From Phytohabitans aurantiacus (GTDB lineage Bacteria > Actinomycetota > Actinomycetes > Mycobacteriales > Micromonosporaceae), in the NCBI RefSeq assembly GCF_027923225.1, contig NZ_BSDI01000006.1, forward strand, positions 62,001-126,000: DNA of 64,000 nucleotides, in the 5' to 3' direction. Both the position numbers and the translations under genes were made by a program. The notes beneath the pieces were generated by a model that worked only from the letters and a program-made list of their open reading frames with translations, searched no databases and was not told the DNA's origin. Shown here piece after piece: positions 33,129 to 41,259 of this stretch (within the stretch, counting starts at the first letter, position 1; each line of letters begins with the position of its first letter).

Positions 33129-35338
33129 TAGAGATCACGCAGGAAGTCGGTGCCGCCGCGCGCGTCAAGCGCGCGGCGGCGCTTGACATCTGGCTCAGTT
33201 CACTCCTGCCGTCGTGGCCGGAGGGGGTGGCGCTGGTCGCGTTCGGCGGGCTGGGGCGGCTCCAGTGCGCGCCGCACAGCGATCTGGACCTGATCCTGCT
33301 GCACACCGGGGTGCCGGGCGTGGAGGAGCTCGCCACCTCGCTCTGGTATCCGATCTGGGACACCCGCATCGGGCTGGACCACTCGGTGCGCACCCTCCCC
33401 GAGGCGCTGTCGGTGGCGCACGACGACGTCAAGGTCTCGCTCAGCCTGCTCGACGCCCGCCACGTCGCCGGCGACCGCCAGCTCACCATGGGGCTCATCG
33501 AGGCGGCCGCCGACCAGTGGCGGCGGATCGCGGTGCGGCAGCTGGCCAAGCTGCGCGAGATCACGCTGGCCCGCTGGAAGGTACACGGCGAGCTGGCGTT
33601 CCTGCTGGAGGGCGACCTGAAGGAGGCCGCCGGCGGCCTGCGCGACGTCGGCATCCTGCGCGCGATCGCGCAGGCCGGCCTCTCCGACGCCCTGCGGCCC
33701 CAGGTCCGCGCCGCGCACCTGCGCCTGCTCGACATCCGCGACGCCCTGCACAGCGGCGTCGGTCGCCGTGTCGACCGGCTGGTGGCCCAGGAACGCGAGT
33801 CCGTGGCCCACCTGGTCGGGCTCGAAGACGGCGACGCGCTGCTGCGCCGCGTCGCGAGCGACGCCCGCACGATCACGCACGCGCTGGACGACGCGTGGCG
33901 CTCCGCCGACCGGTTGCGCACCGGCGGCCGCAAACGCGGCGCGGACGGCAAGCCGCTGCGCCGTCCCGTCGCCCGCGACGTGGTGGAGCAGGACGGCGAA
34001 CTGGTGCTGGCGCGCACCGCGATCGGGGCCCGGCCCGACCCCAGCCTGTCGCTGCGGGTCGCGGCCGCCGCGGCGGTCACCCAACTGCCGATCGCGCGGG
34101 CCACGTGCGAGTGGCTTGCCGCGTACTGCCCACCGCTGCCCGCGCCGTGGCCGGAGGCGGCCCGGTCGGCCCTGGTGACCCTGCTCGGTGCCGGGCTCGG
34201 CCTGGTGCCCACGTGGGAGACGTGCGACCGGTACGGGCTGGTGGACGGCTGGCTGCCGGAGTGGACCCGGATGCGGAGCCTGCCGCAGCACAACCCGGTG
34301 CACCAGTACACATTGGACCGGCATCTGGTGCAGGCGGCATACGAGGCGACCGCGTACACCCGCGAAGTGGACCGGCCCGATCTGCTGCTGCTGGGCGCGT
34401 TCCTGCACGACGTCGGCAAGGGCCTGCCGGGCGACCACAGCACCACCGGCATCCCCGTGGCCGGCGGCATCGCGACCCGGATCGGCCTCCCGCCCGCCGA
34501 CGTGCGGACGATCGAGAAGCTGGTGCGGCTGCACCTGCTGCTGCCCGAGGTCGCCACCCGCCGCGACCTCTCCGACCCGGTGACGATCAAGGCGGTCGCC
34601 GACGCGGTCGGCGACCCCACCACGCTGAGCCTGCTGCACGGGCTGGCGCGCGCGGACGCTCAGGCCACCGGCCCGGCGGCCTGGTCCGACTGGAAAGGCC
34701 GGCTGATCGCGGAGCTGGTCCGCCGCGTCCACATCGCTCTCGACACCGGGGTACTGCCAGCGCCTCCGAAGCCCGATCCCGCGCTGGTGGCGGGGCCCCT
34801 GCCGGTCGTACACCTGGAGGGCGACCGGGTGGCGGTGGCCGCCGCCGACCGGCGCGGGCTGCTCTCCGCGGTGGCCGGCTGCCTGGCCCTGCACCGGCTG
34901 GAGGTGCTCACCGCCGACGCGTCCACGGTGGACGGGCGGGCGCTGGTGGAATTCCGGGTGCAGCCGAGATACGGCACGCCGCCGGACGCGCTGGCGCTCT
35001 CCAGCGACCTGCGGCGGGCGGTGTCCGGCGACGTGTCGGTCACGCAGCGGCTGCGCGGGCGAGGGCTCTCCGGCCGTGGCAGCGGCGCCGCACCAAAGAT
35101 CGTCTGGCACCGCGAGGCGGCCACCGACGCGGTCGTCATGGAGCTGCGGGCCGCCGACGCGCCGGGGCTGCTGTACCGGGTCGCGTCCGCACTCGACGAG
35201 GCCGGCGCCCACGTGCGCGCCGCTCGGATCTCCACGCTGGGCGGCGACGTGGTAGACGCGTTCTACCTGGTCGGAGCCTGGTCCGACGAGACCGAGCGGG
35301 AGAAGGTCGAAGCCGCCGTCCTAACCGCCGTCGCCTGA
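33062..35338 (+). CDS. glnD: PII-modifying nucleotidyltransferase GlnD
   Basis: A protein of up to 758 residues. The nucleotidyltransferase domain has VAFGGLGRLQCAPHSDLDLI with the metal aspartates. A central HD domain has LLLGAFLHDVGKGLPGDHS. Two C-terminal ACT domains sense glutamine (VAAADRRGLLSAVAG and LRAADAPGLLYRVASAL). It adds or removes the nucleotide on PII. The start is uncertain: GTG 33062 lies 67 nt inside glnB, and the only later early candidate is CTG 33125 at the glnB stop. No ATG/GTG/TTG fits better. Confidence 0.92.
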   Translation: MGDGGRRRRPRPHRRAWPGRALIEITQEVGAAARVKRAAALDIWLSSLLPSWPEGVALVAFGGLGRLQCAPHSDLDLILLHTGVPGVEELATSLWYPIWDTRIGLDHSVRTLPEALSVAHDDVKVSLSLLDARHVAGDRQLTMGLIEAAADQWRRIAVRQLAKLREITLARWKVHGELAFLLEGDLKEAAGGLRDVGILRAIAQAGLSDALRPQVRAAHLRLLDIRDALHSGVGRRVDRLVAQERESVAHLVGLEDGDALLRRVASDARTITHALDDAWRSADRLRTGGRKRGADGKPLRRPVARDVVEQDGELVLARTAIGARPDPSLSLRVAAAAAVTQLPIARATCEWLAAYCPPLPAPWPEAARSALVTLLGAGLGLVPTWETCDRYGLVDGWLPEWTRMRSLPQHNPVHQYTLDRHLVQAAYEATAYTREVDRPDLLLLGAFLHDVGKGLPGDHSTTGIPVAGGIATRIGLPPADVRTIEKLVRLHLLLPEVATRRDLSDPVTIKAVADAVGDPTTLSLLHGLARADAQATGPAAWSDWKGRLIAELVRRVHIALDTGVLPAPPKPDPALVAGPLPVVHLEGDRVAVAAADRRGLLSAVAGCLALHRLEVLTADASTVDGRALVEFRVQPRYGTPPDALALSSDLRRAVSGDVSVTQRLRGRGLSGRGSGAAPKIVWHREAATDAVVMELRAADAPGLLYRVASALDEAGAHVRAARISTLGGDVVDAFYLVGAWSDETEREKVEAAVLTAVA

Positions 35339-35383
35339 CAGACCTCAGCTCCACGTCGCAGGCCGCCCACCCCCTCTTTCGTC

Positions 35384-35440
35384 GATCAAGGGCAAATGCA
35401 CGTGCTTCGATCTCGTTTCCGCGTGCATTTGCCCTTGATC
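35384..35440. repeat. Palindromic element, copy A
   Basis: Perfect 19-bp arms (GATCAAGGGCAAATGCACG at 35384-35402; complement at 35422-35440) around a 19-nt loop. A further half-copy, GCCCTTGATC, follows at 35450-35459. Imperfect outer arms (35368-35383 and 35476-35490; CTCTTTCGTC and GACGAAAAGAG) enclose the whole. Unlikely to be a simple terminator, given the nested structure. Confidence 0.9.
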
Positions 35441-35589
35441 CATGCGAACGCCCTTGATCCAGGCCGTGCCACTGGGACGAAAAGAGGGTGAGGCGGTGCG
35501 CCGTCGTGGCCGGGCTAGCCGCCGGGGTTTGAGGGGGTTGGTGGCGGTGTGTCGCCGCGCCCTGCGCGCCGATCAAGGCCATCCGCATC

Positions 35590-35646
35590 GATCAAGGGCG
35601 AATGCACGCGCTTTGATCTCTAAACCGCGTGCATTCGCCCTTGATC
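35590..35646. repeat. Palindromic element, copy B
   Basis: Perfect 21-bp arms (35590-35610 and 35626-35646) around a 15-nt loop, sharing the GATCAAGGGC-AATGCACG core with copy A. A satellite half-copy GATCAAGGCC lies before it at 35571-35580, a mirror image of copy A where it follows. Outer arms 35558-35570 and 35647-35659 pair at 11 of 13 positions. Confidence 0.9.
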
Positions 35647-35740
35647 GGCGTGCACGGCGTGGTGACGCGCCGTCATGGGCGGGTGGCCCGCAGGGGCGGG
35701 GCTTCTTGGTTGACGGGGGTGGTGGCCGCGTGCATACTGC

Positions 35741-35766
35741 TTACTCGGTAACTACTTACTGAGTAA
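35741..35766. promoter_or_regulatory. PadR-type operator
   Basis: A 26-bp near-palindrome without spacer (TTACTCGGTAACT / ACTTACTGAGTAA, 11 of 13 positions paired), ending 9 bp before the GTG of the PadR gene. PadR repressors commonly bind such sites in their own promoters. Confidence 0.75.
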
Positions 35767-35775
35767 GGTGGCGCC

Positions 35776-36360
35776 GTGAGTGTGAAGTTTGGGTTGCTGG
35801 CGTTGTTCGCCGATGGGCCCAAGTACGGGTACCAGCTGCGCACCGAGTTCGAGGCGCGGACCGGGGGCACGTGGCCGGTCAACGTCGGGCAGGTGTACAC
35901 GACGCTGGAGCGGCTGGAGCGAGACGAGCTCGTCGCCGCCGAGGGCACGAACGCCCAGGGCCGCACGATGTACGCCATCACCGAAGCCGGCCGCGCGGCG
36001 CTCGACGGGTGGTTCTCGACGCCGGTCGCGGACGCCGACCGGCCGCGCAACGAGCTGGCCGTCAAGCTGCTGATGGCAGCCACCACATCCGGTGTCGACG
36101 TCGCCGAGGTCGTGCAGCGGCAGCGCACCGAGTCGCTGCGCCTCATGCGGGACTACAACACGCTGCGGCGAGACGCCGAGCAGACCGACGACATGGCGGG
36201 CGTGCTGTTGATCGACAGCCTCGTCTTCGCGCTGGAGGGCGAGGTGCGCTGGCTCGACCACGTCGAGTCGACGGTGCTGCGCCGGGGCGGCCGGCTGGCA
36301 CCGGTGGTCCGCCTGCGTAAGCCTGGGCGGCCCGCGGCGTCCGTGCGGGGTGCGCGATGA
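35776..36360 (+). CDS. PadR family transcriptional regulator
   Basis: A 194-residue repressor. The PadR winged-helix domain (about 1-85) has KFGLLALFADGPKYGYQL, GQVYTTLERLERDELV and the wing TMYAITEAGRAALDGWF. A longer C-terminal helical dimerisation domain (Vir-type) follows. It overlaps the ABC ATPase gene by ATGA, and a 26-bp palindrome sits right before its GTG start. It probably represses its own operon and is released by a ligand of the transporter; the ligand is unknown. Confidence 0.92.
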   Translation: MSVKFGLLALFADGPKYGYQLRTEFEARTGGTWPVNVGQVYTTLERLERDELVAAEGTNAQGRTMYAITEAGRAALDGWFSTPVADADRPRNELAVKLLMAATTSGVDVAEVVQRQRTESLRLMRDYNTLRRDAEQTDDMAGVLLIDSLVFALEGEVRWLDHVESTVLRRGGRLAPVVRLRKPGRPAASVRGAR

Positions 36361-37070
36361 GCGCGGTGTTGAGCTTCTACGGCGTCACCCGGGAGTACCG
36401 GTCCGGTGAGACGACCGTGCGTGCGCTCGACGGCCTGACACTGGAGGTCGAGGCCGGCGAACTGGTCGCCATCATGGGCCCGTCCGGCTCGGGCAAGTCG
36501 ACGCTGCTCGCGATCGGTGGCGGGCTCGACACTCCGACATCCGGCGAGGTACGGGTGGAGGGCACCGCCCTGGATGGGCTGAGCCCCGCCGCGCTGGCCC
36601 GCTTACGGCGCGACCACATCGGATACGTCTTCCAGGACTTCAACCTGGTCTCCGGCCTGACCGCCGCCGAAAACGTGGCCCTGCCCCGTGAACTGGCTGG
36701 TGTCTCGGCGCGCGCCGCCCGTGCGGAGGCGGTCGCCGCGCTCGCCGAGGTGGGGCTGGACGGCACCGCGGACCGGTTCCCCGACCAGCTCTCCGGCGGC
36801 CAGCAGCAGCGCGTGGCCGTGGCGCGGGCGATGATCGGGCAGCGTCGCCTGCTGCTCGCCGACGAGCCCACCGGCGCGCTGGACTCCGTTACCGGGCAGG
36901 CGGTGCTCGATCTCATCCGGTCTCGGGTCGACGCGGGCGCGGCGGGCGTTCTCGTCACGCACGAGGCGCGCTTTGCGAGCTGGGCCGACCGGATCGTCTT
37001 CCTCCGCGACGGCCGGCTGGTCGACTCCACCGGCGGGCGGGACCGGGTCGAGGAGCTGCTGTCGTCATGA
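36357..37070 (+). CDS. ABC transporter ATP-binding protein (MacB/LolD type)
   Basis: A 237-residue ABC ATPase. Walker A is GPSGSGKSTL, the Q-loop lies in YVFQDFNLV, the signature is LSGGQQQRV, Walker B is LLLADEPTGAL, and the H-loop is VLVTHEARFA. It overlaps the FtsX-like permease gene by 4 bp and forms with it a MacB/LolCDE-like mechanotransmission or efflux system rather than a classic importer. Confidence 0.93.
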   Translation: MSAVLSFYGVTREYRSGETTVRALDGLTLEVEAGELVAIMGPSGSGKSTLLAIGGGLDTPTSGEVRVEGTALDGLSPAALARLRRDHIGYVFQDFNLVSGLTAAENVALPRELAGVSARAARAEAVAALAEVGLDGTADRFPDQLSGGQQQRVAVARAMIGQRRLLLADEPTGALDSVTGQAVLDLIRSRVDAGAAGVLVTHEARFASWADRIVFLRDGRLVDSTGGRDRVEELLSS

Positions 37071-39487
37071 GTTTTTCGGAGACCGCGGGGTCGTGGCGGG
37101 TCGCGGTACGGGTGGCCCGCCGGGCCGCGTACCGGAGCAAGGCACGCACCCTGCTCATCGTGTTGATGCTGGCTCTGCCCGTGTTCGCCGGCACCTTCCT
37201 GGCGCTGTCCTACACCGCCACGTACACCTCGGTCGATACCGAGGCCAGCTGGCGGCTGGGGCGTGCCGACTGGAAGATCAGCGGAGACGGGCTGGAGGCG
37301 GTGGTGGCAGGGCTCCCGGCCGGCAGCGAGAGCACCTGGATCACGTACGGCCACACGGTGGTTCGTACGGGCGACACCTACCGCGTACGCGACTACATGT
37401 CGGTCAATGTGGACGATCCGCTGACGGAGGGCATGTTCGCCGTCCGCACCGGCCGGGCACCACGGGGGCCCGGCGAGGCGGCGCTTTCGGGCCGGTTGGC
37501 GTCGCTGGACGGGGTGAAGGTGGGCGACCGGGTACTGGCCGGCATCCCGCCCCGGGAACGGACCATCGTCGGCATCATCGACGCCTCCAGCGAGTTGAGC
37601 CTTCCGCTCCTGGTCACCGGAGCCGACCAGGCGCTGTCCGACAGCGGCAGGCACGCTCTGATCCAGGTTCCCGAGGGAGCGTCCTGGAATCCGCGTTCCA
37701 CACCGGATACCCAGGTGTCCACCATGCACCGGCCCGACGTGGGGCCCAGCGCGGCCGAGCAGGCCCTCCGCACGGCCGCGTTCATGCTCGTCGTGGGCTT
37801 CGCCGGCACCCAGGTGGCGCTGCTCGCCGGTGCCGCGTTCGCGGTCGGCGCTCGCCGGCAACGGCGCGAGCTGGCCATGATCGGCGCCGTCGGTGCCAGC
37901 CGCCACCAGGTCGCCCGCATGGTGCTCGCCAACGGGCTCGTACTCGGCGCGTTCGCCGGGATCGCCGGCGTGGGGCTGGGCGCGCTGGCGTACTGGTCGA
38001 ACCGTGGCCAGGTGGAGCGGATCGCCAACCATCCGATCAACGATGGCGCGGTACCGATGCTGTGGCTCACCGGGATCGCGCTGTTCGCGGTCGTGGTCGG
38101 ACTCCTCGCCGCGCTGGGGCCGGCGCGCGCGGCGGCCCGCCAGACCGTGCGGGCCGCGATGGCCGACCGGGAGGCGGTGTCGAAGGGCAGCAACGTTCGG
38201 TGGCTGGTCGGCGGCCTGCTGCTGGCGGCCTGCGGCGCGGCTGCCGCGGTGGTCGCGTCCGGGCCCACCGGCAGCATCGCCACCGTGACCGCGGGCACCG
38301 TGGCGATCCTGCTGGGCGTGACGGCGATGGCGCCGCTGCTGGTGGCGGTACTGGGCCGGGCGGCCGGGCGGCTTCCGCTGGCGCTGCGGCTCGCGGCCCG
38401 GCACGCCGCCCGCCACCGGCTGCGCACCGCTGCCTCGGCGGCCGCGGTGTGCACGGCGGTCGCCGGCAGCATGGCGCTGATGCTGTTCAACGCGGCGGAG
38501 TCCACCGAGAGCGAGCTGAGGCAGCCCAACGCGCGTACCGGCCAGGTGCTGGTGCCGGCGGGAGTACCCGAGACGGCGGCACGGGAGGCCGCGCGAGAAC
38601 TGCCCATGCGAGACGTGGTGCCGTTGACGGTGGCCACCGAGCAGGCGGCCGCAGCGCCCGGGCCGTTGTACGAGAACGGAGGGCTGCCGGCGTTCGTGTC
38701 GCAGATCGTGGCCATCGGCGGCGCCGAGGTCATCCGGGCGGTGACCGGGGCGGAACCGCCGGAGGCCGCGATGCGGGCCTTGCGGGACGGCGGGGCGGTT
38801 GCCTTCTACCGCGAGCACGCGCCCGACGGCACGCTCTCGATCATCGATGGAGCCAGCATGCCGGCCGTGGTCGTACCCGCGCCCGACTACTACCTCGACC
38901 TGCCCAGCGCGGTCGTCTCGCCCGAGACGGCGTCCCGGTACGGGCTCACGGCGTCTCCCGGCGGCGCGATCATCGATGTGACGCGGGTGCCCACCGAGGC
39001 GGAGATCGTCGCCGCCAACTCCCGTGTCCTGGCCGCGCAGCTCACTGACGGGTCAAGCGCGGAGCCGGCTGAGGTGACGGTGGGCGCCAAGCCGCTCCCC
39101 GGCGGGCGGGACTACGGCGCCATGTTCCTCGTACTGGCGGCGATCAGTTCGGTCGTCACGCTGGCCGCAAGCGCGGTGGCCGTCGGCCTGGCCACGTCCG
39201 AGATGCGTAACGATCTGTCCACACTGGCCGCTGTGGGAGCCGGGCCACGGCTGCGGCGCCGGATCGCGGCGGCACAGGCCGGGCTGATCGTGGGCGTCGG
39301 GGCGGTACTGGGCGCGGTGGGCGGCGTCGCTCCGGCAGCGGGGATGGTGGCGTTCCGCGGCGACCTGGAGTGGCACGTCCCCTGGGGTCCCCTGGCGGTG
39401 ACGGTGCTGTTGGCCCCGACCCTGGCGGTGTTCCTGACCGCCCTGCTCACTCGCCCGCGGCTGGTACTGGTCCGCCGCCTCGCGTAG
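37067..39487 (+). CDS. FtsX-like permease
   Basis: An 806-residue membrane protein with an N-terminal transmembrane helix (LLIVLMLALPVFAGTFLAL, about 27-45) and a large extracytoplasmic domain. A first FtsX/MacB membrane bundle (about 235-380; ELAMIGAVGASRHQVARMVL) is followed by a second pair of bundles and a terminal FtsX domain (about 685-806; LSTLAAVGAGPRLRRRIA). It works with the preceding ATPase. In actinobacteria such PadR-ABC-FtsX triads are usually associated with export or envelope stress; the substrate is not evident. Confidence 0.9.
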   Translation: MSFSETAGSWRVAVRVARRAAYRSKARTLLIVLMLALPVFAGTFLALSYTATYTSVDTEASWRLGRADWKISGDGLEAVVAGLPAGSESTWITYGHTVVRTGDTYRVRDYMSVNVDDPLTEGMFAVRTGRAPRGPGEAALSGRLASLDGVKVGDRVLAGIPPRERTIVGIIDASSELSLPLLVTGADQALSDSGRHALIQVPEGASWNPRSTPDTQVSTMHRPDVGPSAAEQALRTAAFMLVVGFAGTQVALLAGAAFAVGARRQRRELAMIGAVGASRHQVARMVLANGLVLGAFAGIAGVGLGALAYWSNRGQVERIANHPINDGAVPMLWLTGIALFAVVVGLLAALGPARAAARQTVRAAMADREAVSKGSNVRWLVGGLLLAACGAAAAVVASGPTGSIATVTAGTVAILLGVTAMAPLLVAVLGRAAGRLPLALRLAARHAARHRLRTAASAAAVCTAVAGSMALMLFNAAESTESELRQPNARTGQVLVPAGVPETAAREAARELPMRDVVPLTVATEQAAAAPGPLYENGGLPAFVSQIVAIGGAEVIRAVTGAEPPEAAMRALRDGGAVAFYREHAPDGTLSIIDGASMPAVVVPAPDYYLDLPSAVVSPETASRYGLTASPGGAIIDVTRVPTEAEIVAANSRVLAAQLTDGSSAEPAEVTVGAKPLPGGRDYGAMFLVLAAISSVVTLAASAVAVGLATSEMRNDLSTLAAVGAGPRLRRRIAAAQAGLIVGVGAVLGAVGGVAPAAGMVAFRGDLEWHVPWGPLAVTVLLAPTLAVFLTALLTRPRLVLVRRLA

Positions 39488-39544
39488 CGCGCGCCCCGGC
39501 GTGTACGTCGGGTGGCGTACGTCGCGTGTCGTTTCGTGGCGGAC

Positions 39545-39577
39545 GCCTCCAGGCTCCCGCGCCGGGAGCCTGGAGGC
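39545..39577 (+). promoter_or_regulatory. Hairpin abutting the start codon of an ABC ATPase gene
   Basis: A perfect 15-bp stem (GCCTCCAGGCTCCCG at 39545-39559, complement at 39563-39577) with a 3-nt loop, ending one base before ATG 39578. The only purine-rich ribosome site, GGAGG (39572-39576), is inside the 3' arm. It may be a terminator for the upstream operon, a translational lock, or both. Confidence 0.6.
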
Positions 39578-40456
39578 ATGTTTCCGGTAGAGACACACGA
39601 GCTCACGAAGCGGTACGGCGGGCACCTCGCCGTTGACCGGGTGAGCCTCACCGTGAAGAGCGGTGAGATCTACGGCTTCCTCGGCCCGAACGGCGCCGGG
39701 AAGACCACCACGCTCCGGATGCTGCTCGGGCTGATCCGGCCGACGTCCGGCACGGTGCGCATGCTCGGGCGGGAGCCGGGGCGGCTCGCCGAGATCGGTG
39801 CCCTGATCGAGGGCCCGGCCTTCTACCCGTACCTGTCCGGGCGCGAGAACCTGCGGGTGCTCGCCCGGTACGCGGGCGTCCCCGCACGGCGGGTCGAGAT
39901 CGTGCTGGAGATGGTGGACCTCGCCGAGCGCGGCAAGGACCGCTACGGCACCTATTCGCTCGGCATGAAGCAGCGCCTCGGCGTGGCGGCGGCGCTCCTC
40001 AAGGACCCGCGCCTGCTGATCCTCGACGAGCCCACCAACGGCCTCGACCCGGCCGGCATGGCCGACATGCGGGCGCTGATCCGGCGGCTCGGCGCGGCTG
40101 GCAGCACCGTCGTGATCTCCAGCCACCTGCTGGGCGAGGTGCAGCAGATCTGCGACCGGGTCGGCGTGATCTCGCAGGGCCGGCTGATCACCGAGAGCAC
40201 GGTCGCCGACCTGCGGGGCGGCGCCCGGCTGCGGGTGGTCGCCGACCCGATCGACGCCGCCGCCGCGCGGGCCCGCGCCCTGCTGGGCGATGACCGGGTA
40301 CGCGTCGACGGCGCCGGCCTCGACCTGGACGTCTCGCACGACCGGGCCGCGTGGATCAACGCCGAGTTTGTCGGCGCCGGCATCGCGGTCAGCGAACTGG
40401 GCGTACGCGAACGCGAACTCGAAGACGTCTTCCTGGAGATGACCCATGTGGGCTAG
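39578..40456 (+). CDS. ABC transporter ATP-binding protein (DrrA/BcrA type)
   Basis: A 292-residue ABC ATPase. Walker A is GPNGAGKTTTLRMLLGLI, the signature region is YSLGMKQRLGVAAALL, and Walker B is LLILDEPTNGLDP. The C-terminal extension is of the drug-export (CcmA/NatA) type. The ATG at 39578 is fixed by the family start ETHELTKRYGG a few residues later. The ribosome site lies in a hairpin arm. It overlaps the permease gene by 11 bp; together they make an ABC-2-type exporter. Confidence 0.9.
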   Translation: MFPVETHELTKRYGGHLAVDRVSLTVKSGEIYGFLGPNGAGKTTTLRMLLGLIRPTSGTVRMLGREPGRLAEIGALIEGPAFYPYLSGRENLRVLARYAGVPARRVEIVLEMVDLAERGKDRYGTYSLGMKQRLGVAAALLKDPRLLILDEPTNGLDPAGMADMRALIRRLGAAGSTVVISSHLLGEVQQICDRVGVISQGRLITESTVADLRGGARLRVVADPIDAAAARARALLGDDRVRVDGAGLDLDVSHDRAAWINAEFVGAGIAVSELGVRERELEDVFLEMTHVG

Positions 40457-41255
40457 TACTCGTGCCGAACTGACCAAGCTGGTGCGGCGTCCGGCGAACT
40501 GGCTCCTGCTCGCCGTCGCCCTCGCGCTCAGCCTGACCTTCACGTACCTGGTGCCGTACGCCGGCGCGGACGGACCGACCGCCGACCGGGGCGTCGCGTC
40601 GACCCTCCCGGACCACCTGGTCGGCAACTCGATCGGCGGCTGGCCGGTATTCGCCGGCGCGATCGCGCTGATCCTCGGCGTGCTCGCCACGGGAGGCGAG
40701 TACGGGTGGGGCACCTGGAAGACGGTGCTTGCGCAGGGGCCGTCGAGGCTGTCCGTGTACACGGGGAAGCTGGCGGCGATCGGCCTCGCTGTCCTCGTCA
40801 TGGTCGTGACGCTCTTCGCCGCTGGCGCGGTGACCAGCGCGGCGATCGCAGCCGCCGAAGGGGCGGTGATGCATTGGCCCTCCGCGGGCGACCTCGCGGT
40901 CGGGGTCGGCGCCGGCTGGCTGATCGCGATGATGTGGGCGATGCTCGGCGTCGTGCTCGCGGTCGGGTTGCGCGGCGTGGCGATGCCGATCGGGCTGGGC
41001 CTGGTGTGGCTGATGGCGGTGCAGAACCTGCTCACCGCCGTCGCCGCCCCGCTGCTCGACTGGGTCGCCGAGGCGCAGAAGGGCCTGCCCGGTCCGAACG
41101 CGGGTTCGCTGGTGGCGGCGCTCGGCACGTCGCCACAGACACCCGGGGTGGCCGAGCTGGTCGGCTCCGGCCAGGCCGCGGCCGTGGTGGGGGCGTATTT
41201 GGTGGTGTTCGGACTGCTCGGCGGGCTGCTGCTGCGGCGCCGCGACATCCTCTAG
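40446..41255 (+). CDS. ABC-2 type permease
   Basis: A 269-residue membrane protein with six predicted transmembrane helices, starting MWASTRAELTKLVRRP, an N-terminal elbow typical of ABC-2 permeases. Helices include WLLLAVALALSLTFTYLV and VFAGAIALILGVLATGGEYGWGT. It begins inside the ATPase gene. The export substrate is unknown; drug or antimicrobial-peptide export is common for this type. Confidence 0.85.
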   Translation: MWASTRAELTKLVRRPANWLLLAVALALSLTFTYLVPYAGADGPTADRGVASTLPDHLVGNSIGGWPVFAGAIALILGVLATGGEYGWGTWKTVLAQGPSRLSVYTGKLAAIGLAVLVMVVTLFAAGAVTSAAIAAAEGAVMHWPSAGDLAVGVGAGWLIAMMWAMLGVVLAVGLRGVAMPIGLGLVWLMAVQNLLTAVAAPLLDWVAEAQKGLPGPNAGSLVAALGTSPQTPGVAELVGSGQAAAVVGAYLVVFGLLGGLLLRRRDIL

Positions 41256-41259
41256 CAAG

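Larger units (their letters stand above)
35339..35775. other. 437-bp intergenic region with palindromic elements
   Basis: No credible gene is present; apparent reading frames here follow the palindromes. It contains two related long inverted repeats (35384-35440 and 35590-35646) and, at its 3' end, the operator-like palindrome of the PadR operon. It separates the glnD unit from the efflux genes. Confidence 0.7.

Noticed and set aside
35384..35646. Palindromes considered as a CRISPR array
   Set aside because: Only two elements, no regular spacers of constant length, and no cas genes in the window.
36377..38818. 813-codon minus-strand frame antisense to the ABC/FtsX genes
   Set aside because: It lies antisense to two genes with intact family motifs, and no recognisable domain is present.
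39053..41248. 731-codon minus-strand frame over the ABC exporter
   Set aside because: Same reasoning: shadow composition opposite clear ABC ATPase and permease genes.
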